The notes beneath the pieces were generated by a model. That model worked only from the letters and a program-made list of their open reading frames with translations. It was not told the origin of the DNA and did no database searches. The position numbers and the translations under genes are program-made. DNA of 7,154 bases from Syntrophaceae bacterium (GTDB lineage: Bacteria > Desulfobacterota > Syntrophia > Syntrophales > Fen-1087), in the NCBI GenBank assembly GCA_003161855.1, contig PMNM01000128.1:16091-23244 (forward strand), in the 5' to 3' direction. Positions 1 to 4,452 of the stretch are shown here, one piece after another. Within the stretch, counting starts at the first letter, position 1. Each line of letters opens with the position of its first letter.

Positions 1-6
1 GGAGGA
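1..6 (+). promoter_or_regulatory. Ribosome binding site of atpC
   Basis: GGAGGA lies at the very start of the window, five bases before the ATG at 12, which is an ideal Shine-Dalgarno sequence and spacing. A TAA triplet at 10-12 overlaps the ATG. It could be the stop of an upstream gene (atpD would be expected in an ATP synthase operon), but too little sequence is present to tell. Confidence 0.85.
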
Positions 7-11
7 TCGTA

Positions 12-425
12 ATGGCTGACGAATTGATGTTGGAGATTGTTACCCCTGAAAAGATGGCTTTCAATGGTCATGTTGAAGAGGTCACCGTTCCGGGGAGTGA
101 AGGAGAATTCGGCGTATTAAGGGGGCATGCCTCACTGCTCAGTGGCGTGGATGTGGGTGAACTGAATTTTACCCGGGAAGGAAAGAAGACTTATTACGCC
201 GTCAGCACCGGCTATGCGGAAGTGACCTCGAGCAAAGTAACCATACTGGTAGAGACCGCTGAACGATCCGATATCATTGACAAAGACCGGGCAAGACGGG
301 CCAAGGAAATTGCAGAATCAAAGCTGGCTAAAACCCCCAAGGAAGATCCTGAATATGACGCTGTCAAGGCGTCGCTCGTCAGGGCTACGACGCGGTTGAA
401 CGTGTCGGAGAAGGGAAGCCCATAG
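12..425 (+). CDS. atpC: F1Fo ATP synthase epsilon subunit
   Basis: This is the epsilon subunit of the F1 central stalk. It connects gamma to the c-ring and can restrain ATP hydrolysis through its C-terminal helices; it acts at the cytoplasmic face of the inner membrane. The protein has 137 residues, the usual length. Residues 2-85 form the N-terminal beta-sandwich, with the family hallmark [17 protein letters not shown] at about 27-43. Residues 88-133 are the helical hairpin, rich in charged residues and alanine ([14 protein letters not shown], then a second helix containing RATTRLNV). The ATG at 12 has a near-perfect ribosome binding site. As the gene is normally last in the atp operon, atpD probably lies just outside the window, and the terminator at 455-497 ends the transcript. 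Nothing in the sequence is unusual. Confidence 0.97.
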   Translation: MADELMLEIVTPEKMAFNGHVEEVTVPGSEGEFGVLRGHASLLSGVDVGELNFTREGKKTYYAVSTGYAEVTSSKVTILVETAERSDIIDKDRARRAKEIAESKLAKTPKEDPEYDAVKASLVRATTRLNVSEKGSP

Positions 426-454
426 AGCTTCTTTGAAAAAAAGTTTTCATGTTG

Positions 455-497
455 AGCCAGGCAGACAGAGCCATTCTGAATTTTGCCTGGCTTTTTT
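455..497 (+). terminator. Rho-independent terminator of the atp operon
   Basis: A perfect 9-bp stem, AGCCAGGCA (455-463) with TGCCTGGCT (484-492), is followed at once by a run of six T (492-497). A short inner stem, CAGA (466-469) with TCTG (475-478), can stack inside the loop. It lies 29 nt after the atpC stop, as expected for the end of an operon. On the minus strand the same hairpin lies beyond greA, but there the nearest T-run (complement of the A-run at 436-442) starts about 12 nt after the stem, so it would be a poor terminator for greA. Confidence 0.92.
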
Positions 498-540
498 GTT
501 CAAAGCGGGATCGTCAAAGTGTGAAAGACGGAGGGGCAAA

Positions 541-1023
541 TTATTGCTGTTCTTTAAAGAAGATATTGACGATTTCAAACTCCCGGATTCCCCCGGGTGT
601 CTTGACGGTGACCCCATCACCCATGCTTTTACCGATCAAGGCCTTGCCGATGGGAGAGGTGACGGAAATCGTATTCCGACTGATATCTGACTCGAAAGGA
701 CCAACCAGTTGGTATTGAATGGACTTTCCGGTGTGAATGTCTTCAATGGTGACGGTAGATCCAAAAACGACCTTGTCACTGCTCAGATTTTTCAAATCGA
801 TGACCTGAGAAAGAGCCAGATTGTTTTCCAACTCCTGCATCTTTCCGTGAATAAACGCCTGTCTCTCTTTGGCGGCCGCATATTCAGCATTTTCCGAAAT
901 ATCGCCGTGTGCTCTTGCCGCTTCAATGTCGCGGATATTCTCAGGGAGGGCGACGGTTTTCAGATGTTCCAGATCTTTTTTTAATTTTTCAAAACCAGTT
1001 TTGGTAATAGGTATCTTTTTCAT
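541..1023 (-). CDS. greA: Transcription elongation factor GreA
   Basis: GreA enters the secondary channel of RNA polymerase and stimulates cleavage of the 3' end of backtracked RNA, rescuing stalled complexes. The protein has 160 residues, typical for GreA. Residues 1 to about 75 form the N-terminal antiparallel coiled coil. Its tip carries the signature GDISENAEYAAAKERQ (40-55), including the acidic residues D41 and E44 that help hold the catalytic metal in E. coli GreA. Residues from about 80 to 160 form the FKBP-like C-terminal domain, with SPIGKALIGKSMGD and a terminal EFEIVNIFF strand. The first residues, MKKIPITKTGFEKLKKDL, match the usual GreA start. GGGAG (1029-1033) lies 5 nt before the ATG. 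The gene is convergent with atpC and divergent from moaA, so it is likely transcribed alone. Confidence 0.97.
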   Translation of the reverse strand: MKKIPITKTGFEKLKKDLEHLKTVALPENIRDIEAARAHGDISENAEYAAAKERQAFIHGKMQELENNLALSQVIDLKNLSSDKVVFGSTVTIEDIHTGKSIQYQLVGPFESDISRNTISVTSPIGKALIGKSMGDGVTVKTPGGIREFEIVNIFFKEQQ

Positions 1024-1052
1024 AAATTCTCCCGGATTTCTTATGGGGTTGT

Positions 1053-1081
1053 ATTTTAAAACAGGGAATTCCCCTTAATAA
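1053..1081 (-). promoter_or_regulatory. Candidate greA promoter
   Basis: Read on the minus strand, TAAAAT (1053-1058) matches 5 of 6 bases of a sigma-70 -10 box. Exactly 17 nt upstream, TTATTA (1076-1081) is a weak -35 box (3 of 6). Transcription would start near 1046, giving a leader of about 22 nt that contains the greA ribosome binding site. An alternative is the perfect -35 TTGACA (1095-1100, minus), but its best -10, TATTAA (1075-1080), is only 14 nt away. The assignment is by eye. Confidence 0.4.
1064..1073. promoter_or_regulatory. 10-bp palindrome in the greA promoter spacer
   Basis: GGGAATTCCC is a perfect inverted repeat lying wholly between the proposed -35 and -10 boxes of greA. 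An operator bound by a dimeric regulator often occupies this position. A 10-bp palindrome can also occur by chance, and no known regulator consensus is recognised. Confidence 0.3.
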
Positions 1082-1118
1082 AGAAACGCACCTCTGTCAA
1101 GGAAGATTTCGTATTTAT

Positions 1119-1147
1119 TTGTGATGGCTTGTGCTGTTATTTAAATT
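1119..1147 (+). promoter_or_regulatory. Candidate promoter of the moaA operon
   Basis: TTGTGA (1119-1124, 4 of 6 against TTGACA) and TAAATT (1142-1147, 4 of 6 against TATAAT) are separated by 17 nt. The start point would be near 1154, leaving a leader of about 65 nt before moaA. The match is moderate, and the surrounding DNA is AT-rich, so other pairs are possible. Confidence 0.3.
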
Positions 1148-1171
1148 ATGTTAGAAAACAACTCCTTGTAA

Positions 1172-1188
1172 AAGCGATGGGGTCGCTT
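1172..1188 (+). other. Leader hairpin upstream of moaA
   Basis: AAGCGA (1172-1177) and TCGCTT (1183-1188) form a 6-bp stem around the loop TGGGG. On the plus strand no T-run follows, so it is not an intrinsic terminator for moaA. It falls within the proposed mRNA leader and could be a regulatory or stabilising structure. The leader seems too short and simple for the known molybdenum cofactor riboswitch. Confidence 0.35.
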
Positions 1189-1207
1189 AAATATCGAATA
1201 AAAACTG

Positions 1208-1217
1208 GGTCCGGACC
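1208..1217. other. 10-bp palindrome at the moaA translation start
   Basis: GGTCCGGACC is a perfect palindrome ending 3 nt before the moaA ATG, where a Shine-Dalgarno sequence would normally sit. In single-stranded RNA it could fold only as a 3-bp stem with a CCGG loop, or pair between two transcripts. As DNA it could be an operator half-way into the transcribed region. A function is not shown. Confidence 0.3.
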
Positions 1218-1220
1218 ATT

Positions 1221-2213
1221 ATGATCGACCAGCATAACCGGGACATAAATTACCTGAGAATATCGGTGACAGACCGGTGTAATCTCCGCTGCCTGTACTG
1301 CATGCCCAAAGAAGGTCTCTCCCTGATTGGCCATGATGATATTCTCCGATATGAAGAGATATTAAAGGTCATCAGGGTAGCAGTCAAACTGGGCATTTCG
1401 AAGATCAGGATTACTGGAGGTGAGCCACTGGTCCGAAGGGGGATCGTCGATTTTATTGCCCGTCTTAAATCGATTTCGGGCCTGAATGATGTCAGTCTTA
1501 CGACCAATGGGATCCGTCTTGAGGACTATGCGGAAAGGCTTTACCAGGCAGGAATGACCCGAATCAATATCAGTCTCGATTCTCTGAATCCTAAAAAATA
1601 TGCGGAGATCACGCGAGGAGGAGATTTGGAGGCTGTCCTGAGAGGGATCGATAGGGTTTACCGGGCGAGTTTTTCACCGATTAAAATCAACACAGTGGCC
1701 ATCAAGGGAGCAAACGATGATGAAATCCTGGATTTTGCAAGATTGACCCTTGATAAGCCCTTCCAGGTCCGGTTTATTGAGATGATGGCGTTGGGTCGCA
1801 CGGCGCAAAATCAGAACAATCTTTATCTCTCTAATGATGTGGTCATGGAAAAGATCAACCGGGTATACCGCCTGGAATCCGTAAACGGCCTGAACAGTAA
1901 AATGGATGGCCCTGCGAGACGTTACAGGATTACCGGAGGAACGGGGGAGATCGGTTTTATCAGTCCTGTCAGCCATCATTTCTGCCATACCTGTAACCGG
2001 CTCCGGCTCACGGCGGATGGGCATCTTCGCGCCTGTCTGCTTCTTGATGATGAAATAGATCTGAAAGGTTCGCTGCGGGAAAACTGTGGCGATGAAGCTC
2101 TGGAGATACTGATTAAAAAAACGATTGCCGGTAAACCCAGAGGACATTCGCTGGTTGTGAATGAGCAGCATCTCCGGAAATGTGTGAAAGAGATGTCTTC
2201 CATCGGAGGGTAG
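1221..2213 (+). CDS. moaA: GTP 3',8-cyclase MoaA (radical SAM)
   Basis: MoaA catalyses the first step of molybdenum cofactor synthesis, radical conversion of GTP to 3',8-cyclo-7,8-dihydro-GTP, which MoaC then turns into cyclic pyranopterin monophosphate. The protein has 330 residues, the family length. The N-terminal radical SAM cluster motif is C20-x3-C24-x2-C27 in DRCNLRCLYCMP, followed by the SAM-binding GGEP at 66-69. The second, GTP-binding 4Fe-4S cluster is supplied by C255, C258 and C272 (FCHTCNR and RAC). GPARRYR (230-236) is also typical, and the protein ends in the functionally important GG (MSSIGG). All key residues of a true MoaA are present. An in-frame stop at 1188 makes ATG 1221 the only credible start, although it has no good ribosome binding site. 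The gene opens a three-gene operon; moaC and other moa genes are not in the window. Confidence 0.96.
   Translation: MIDQHNRDINYLRISVTDRCNLRCLYCMPKEGLSLIGHDDILRYEEILKVIRVAVKLGISKIRITGGEPLVRRGIVDFIARLKSISGLNDVSLTTNGIRLEDYAERLYQAGMTRINISLDSLNPKKYAEITRGGDLEAVLRGIDRVYRASFSPIKINTVAIKGANDDEILDFARLTLDKPFQVRFIEMMALGRTAQNQNNLYLSNDVVMEKINRVYRLESVNGLNSKMDGPARRYRITGGTGEIGFISPVSHHFCHTCNRLRLTADGHLRACLLLDDEIDLKGSLRENCGDEALEILIKKTIAGKPRGHSLVVNEQHLRKCVKEMSSIGG
2205..2210 (+). promoter_or_regulatory. Ribosome binding site of the methyltransferase gene
   Basis: GGAGGG lies inside the last codons of moaA. It is 6 nt from a TTG at 2217 and 9 nt from a GTG at 2220, so the downstream gene starts at one of these non-ATG codons. 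The site suggests close translational linkage to moaA. Confidence 0.75.
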
Positions 2214-2216
2214 CCA

Positions 2217-2987
2217 TTGGTGATTTTTAATGAGGAAATTGCCCGGACTTATGATAACTGGCTGCAGACACCTATCGGCAGTTACATGGATGGGCGGGAA
2301 AAAAGTCTGATTCTCGATCTTATTGCACCCCGCGGTGGTGAGAGGCTTCTCGACGTGGGTTGCGGTACGGGGGATCACCTACTCCTTTTTCGACGAAAGG
2401 GTTGTGATGTAACGGGAATCGATCCATCCCCCTTCATGCTCGATGTGGCTAAACAGAAGTTGATGAACCGGGCGGAATTCCGCGAAGGAAGAGCCGAAGA
2501 CCTCCCTTTTTCTGACAATGAATTTGACATTGTAACGCTGATTACCGCTCTTGAATTCACCGAAGATCCTCAAAAAGCTATTTCCGAAGCCATCCGGGTA
2601 TGCCGTGGTCGTATATTTCTGGGTGTTATGAACAAATATTCGTTCATTGGAGTTAATCGTCGGCTCCAAGGATTGATCTATCCCTCCGTTTATAACAATG
2701 CCCGCTTTTTTCATATCAGCAAATTAACGGCCATGGTCCGGCATCATCTCCAGGGAATTCGTATCCGTTGGGGCAGCGTCATTTTTTTACCCTATGGATG
2801 GTATGGTTTTGCAAAGAAGCTCGAAGAGTCTATTCCGGTGATCAAAAATCCCTTCGGAGCTTTTTTCGGACTCTCATTCTCGGTAACCTTCAGTTATACG
2901 ACTATCCAGGAACCGGTTCGGGAAAGCTTCAAAGTAACGTCAAAAAACCGGCAGCCCATTCACGGTGCGGTGAGGGAAGTCAAGTGA
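2217..2987 (+). CDS. Class I SAM-dependent methyltransferase, substrate unknown
   Basis: A soluble methyltransferase of the Methyltransf_11/UbiE-like class, 256 residues counted from the TTG. SAM-binding motif I is LLDVGCGTGDH at 44-54. The acidic end of the second strand is D69 in VTGIDPSPFML, and the AEDLPFSDNEFDIV stretch (93-106) is motif II-like. The post-motif segment ITALEFTEDP replaces the more common VLHH of UbiE, so a ubiquinone or menaquinone role is not supported. The C-terminal part contains KNPFGAFFGLSFS, which could help form the acceptor pocket, and no membrane segment is evident. The start is TTG 2217 or GTG 2220; no ATG fits the ribosome binding site. The gene begins 3 nt after moaA, and its stop overlaps the start of the next gene, so it belongs to the same operon. 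Its substrate cannot be read from the sequence. Confidence 0.88.
   Translation: MVIFNEEIARTYDNWLQTPIGSYMDGREKSLILDLIAPRGGERLLDVGCGTGDHLLLFRRKGCDVTGIDPSPFMLDVAKQKLMNRAEFREGRAEDLPFSDNEFDIVTLITALEFTEDPQKAISEAIRVCRGRIFLGVMNKYSFIGVNRRLQGLIYPSVYNNARFFHISKLTAMVRHHLQGIRIRWGSVIFLPYGWYGFAKKLEESIPVIKNPFGAFFGLSFSVTFSYTTIQEPVRESFKVTSKNRQPIHGAVREVK
2972..2977 (+). promoter_or_regulatory. Ribosome binding site deciding the radical SAM start
   Basis: GAGGGA lies about 6 nt before a GTG at 2984, whose last bases form the TGA stop of the methyltransferase (GTGA overlap). This supports the GTG start over longer in-frame extensions. A second weak site, AGGA (2991-2994), precedes ATG 2999 and would shorten the protein by five residues. 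Confidence 0.7.
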
Positions 2988-4003
2988 TCCAGGAAGCGAT
3001 GCTCTATGAAAAATTGCCTGAAAGCCGTGTGCAGTGCCATCTCTGCGCACATCAGTGTAAGATAATCCCCTCCAAACGCGGTCTCTGCGGAGTAAGAGAA
3101 AACAAGGGAGGCATTCTTTACAGCCTGGTTTACGGCTTGCTGATTGCCGAAAATGTTGATCCGATTGAAAAAAAGCCGCTGTTTCATGTCTATCCGGGTT
3201 CGAGATCCTTTTCCATCGCTACGGTGGGGTGCAATTTTACCTGCGTGTTCTGTCAGAATCATGATATTTCCCAGACGCCACGGGAGACCTTAGACATTTC
3301 GGGGCAGCCCGTGAGCCCGTTGGACATTGTTGAACGAGCGATCAGGACAGAATCAAAATCGATTTCCTATACTTACACAGAGCCAACCATCTATTTTGAA
3401 TATGCCTATGACATTGCGAAACTGGCCCGTGAACGGCAGTTGAAAAATGCTTTTGTCACCAACGGTTTCATGACAGTCAGGGCGATTGACCGGATTGCCC
3501 CTTACCTGGATGCCGCCAATGTGGATCTCAAATCTTTCCGTGATGATTTCTACAAGAACCGATGCGGTGCCCGTCTGCAACCAGTTTTGGATAGTTTAAA
3601 AAATATGAAAGAACGGGGCATTTGGGTTGAGGTGACCACCCTGCTGATTCCCGGATTAAATGACCGCGAGGAGGAGTTGCAGCAGATCGCAGGCTTCATT
3701 TCTTCTCTGGGCAGGGAGACCCCATGGCATATCAGCCGTTTTTATCCGCGCTATAAAATGAACGACATCCCCGCTACAAATATTGCTGCTATCCAGCGTG
3801 CCTCTGAAATCGGTAAAGCAGCCGGATTGAAATATGTCTACAGCGGTAACGTTCCCGGGAATCAGAGTGAAAATACCTTTTGCTCCCATTGTGGCGGTTT
3901 GTTGATTGAACGGTATGGCTATACCGTCAGGCAAATGCATTTGAAGGGATCAGCCTGTTCGACATGCGAAACCCCACTGGATGGCATATTTCAGAACAGT
4001 TAA
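2984..4003 (+). CDS. amrS: AmmeMemoRadiSam-type radical SAM enzyme (AmrS/PflA-like)
   Basis: This radical SAM enzyme of the COG1180 (pyruvate-formate-lyase-activase-like) group most resembles the radical SAM member of the AmmeMemoRadiSam system. With the GTG start it has 339 residues, normal for that group. An N-terminal cysteine cluster, C18-x2-C21-x3-C25 and C35 (CHLCAHQCKI, GLCGVREN), precedes the radical SAM motif C83-x3-C87-x2-C90 (CNFTCVFCQNHDIS). YTYTEPT (129-135), VTNGF (158-162) and NVDLKSF (179-185) are typical barrel motifs. A C-terminal C4 knuckle (C300, C303, C325, C328) looks like a zinc ribbon or extra iron-sulfur site. The AMMECR1 and Memo partners that name the system are not in this window, and the substrate is not known from sequence. 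The reading frame is open upstream to 2768, but that stretch overlaps the methyltransferase and looks non-coding in this frame. The symbol is tentative. Confidence 0.88.
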   Translation: MIQEAMLYEKLPESRVQCHLCAHQCKIIPSKRGLCGVRENKGGILYSLVYGLLIAENVDPIEKKPLFHVYPGSRSFSIATVGCNFTCVFCQNHDISQTPRETLDISGQPVSPLDIVERAIRTESKSISYTYTEPTIYFEYAYDIAKLARERQLKNAFVTNGFMTVRAIDRIAPYLDAANVDLKSFRDDFYKNRCGARLQPVLDSLKNMKERGIWVEVTTLLIPGLNDREEELQQIAGFISSLGRETPWHISRFYPRYKMNDIPATNIAAIQRASEIGKAAGLKYVYSGNVPGNQSENTFCSHCGGLLIERYGYTVRQMHLKGSACSTCETPLDGIFQNS

Positions 4004-4013
4004 CCATTGAAGG

Positions 4014-4045
4014 TGAAGAGGAACGGGAATAAGACGTTTTCTTCA
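4014..4045. terminator. Hairpin between convergent genes, possible terminator
   Basis: TGAAGA (4014-4019) pairs with TCTTCA (4040-4045) and AACG (4022-4025) with CGTT (4035-4038). A small GG/T internal loop separates the stems and the apical loop is 9 nt. The hairpin lies between the operon end at 4003 and overlaps the stop codon of the minus-strand gene. Neither strand has a T-run after the stem, so this is at best an atypical or rho-assisted end, or an RNA-stabilising structure for both convergent transcripts. Confidence 0.35.
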
Positions 4046-4306
4046 GGAAAGCTCGCCGTTTTCCCAGTTCATATCCCGTTCATCATAGGATTGTGACAAA
4101 ACGGACCGGGCTTTTTGAAGTGCTGTAGCGGGAACCAGGATCTTTACCTCTCCGAGGCCATTAATCGTAATGGCGTAAATCGGCCCGGCGGCATCGTATT
4201 TTATTCGGGTAGGGATGTCTTCCGTTGTGAGCCTGCCCAAAATGATATTCGCCTGGGTCATCCCTGATGCTGTAAAAACCACTTCCCATTTTTCATCATT
4301 GATCAT
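4043..4306 (-). CDS. Small DUF2007-like protein
   Basis: A predicted 87-residue soluble protein resembling the DUF2007 family, annotated elsewhere as putative signal-transducing protein. Its biochemical role is unknown. The pattern WEVVFTASGMTQANIILGRL (7-26), then DIPTRIKYD and a strand LGEVKILVPATALQKARSVL, fits the compact beta-alpha-beta fold of that family. The first helix selects a residue set seen when such domains sit at the ends of membrane or phosphatase proteins, but here it stands alone. I choose ATG 4306 over ATG 4312 because the only ribosome binding site (GGGAG, 4313-4317) touches 4312 and is 6 nt from 4306. The gene is divergent from smc and convergent with the radical SAM operon. 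No catalytic residues or signal peptide are visible. The family call is from memory. Confidence 0.75.
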   Translation of the reverse strand: MINDEKWEVVFTASGMTQANIILGRLTTEDIPTRIKYDAAGPIYAITINGLGEVKILVPATALQKARSVLSQSYDERDMNWENGELS

Positions 4307-4312
4307 GGTCAT

Positions 4313-4317
4313 CTCCC
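4313..4317 (-). promoter_or_regulatory. Ribosome binding site deciding the start of the DUF2007-like gene
   Basis: On the minus strand GGGAG directly abuts the ATG at 4312, leaving no spacer, but is 6 nt upstream of the second ATG at 4306. Initiation at 4306 is therefore favoured and removes two residues (MT) from the longest reading frame. Confidence 0.7.
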
Positions 4318-4362
4318 ATAATGTTGTCTTCGTAACACCATATCTTGTGGCTAAACTTATTT

Positions 4363-4384
4363 AAGATACATTCTGTTGTATTTT
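4363..4384. other. AT-rich inverted repeat in the smc upstream region
   Basis: AAGATACA (4363-4370) pairs with TGTATTTT (4377-4384) around a 6-nt loop, with one G-T wobble. T-residues follow on the plus strand. It sits about mid-way between the divergent DUF2007-like gene and smc. It may be an operator or just AT-rich promoter DNA. The pairing is mostly A-T, so an RNA terminator is unlikely. Confidence 0.25.
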
Positions 4385-4387
4385 TCC

Positions 4388-4416
4388 TTTACAAGTTACT
4401 ATTTTTCTGGTAGACA
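4388..4416 (+). promoter_or_regulatory. Weak candidate smc promoter
   Basis: TTTACA (4388-4393) matches 5 of 6 bases of the -35 consensus. At 17 nt spacing TAGACA (4411-4416) matches only 3 of 6 bases of a -10 box. An alternative pair is TTGTAT (4376-4381) with TATTTT (4400-4405). None is convincing; the region must contain a promoter only if smc is transcribed from here, which the divergent layout implies. Confidence 0.2.
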
Positions 4417-4437
4417 AGACAAAATATCTACCTCGAC

Positions 4438-4450
4438 AGGATATCATCCT
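4438..4450 (+). other. Small hairpin enclosing the smc ribosome binding site
   Basis: AGGAT (4438-4442) can pair with ATCCT (4446-4450) around the loop ATC. The AGGA at 4438-4441 is the only plausible Shine-Dalgarno sequence for the ATG at 4453, at a rather long 11-nt spacing. Folding would hide it and shorten the effective distance. The stem is only 5 bp, so stability is modest. Confidence 0.35.
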
Positions 4451-4452
4451 CT

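Noticed and set aside
433..1078. Several plus-strand open frames across the greA region
   Set aside because: They are antisense to greA or run through the atp terminator, and their translations look unlike real proteins.
1172..1188. Minus-strand intrinsic terminator (AAGCGA/TCGCTT followed by TTT)
   Set aside because: The T-run is short, and no minus-strand gene lies upstream that would need it, since moaA is on the plus strand.
1154..1220. Molybdenum cofactor riboswitch before moaA
   Set aside because: The leader is short and contains only one simple hairpin, not the multi-stem structure expected for that RNA.
1674..2378. Long minus-strand open frame of 234 codons opposite moaA
   Set aside because: It lies antisense to a certain gene with all family motifs, has no recognisable domain and no convincing ribosome binding site, so it is a shadow.
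2768..2983. In-frame upstream extension of the radical SAM gene (411-residue form)
   Set aside because: It overlaps the well-supported methyltransferase coding region in another frame, shows no family similarity, and a ribosome binding site with a GTGA overlap supports starting at 2984.
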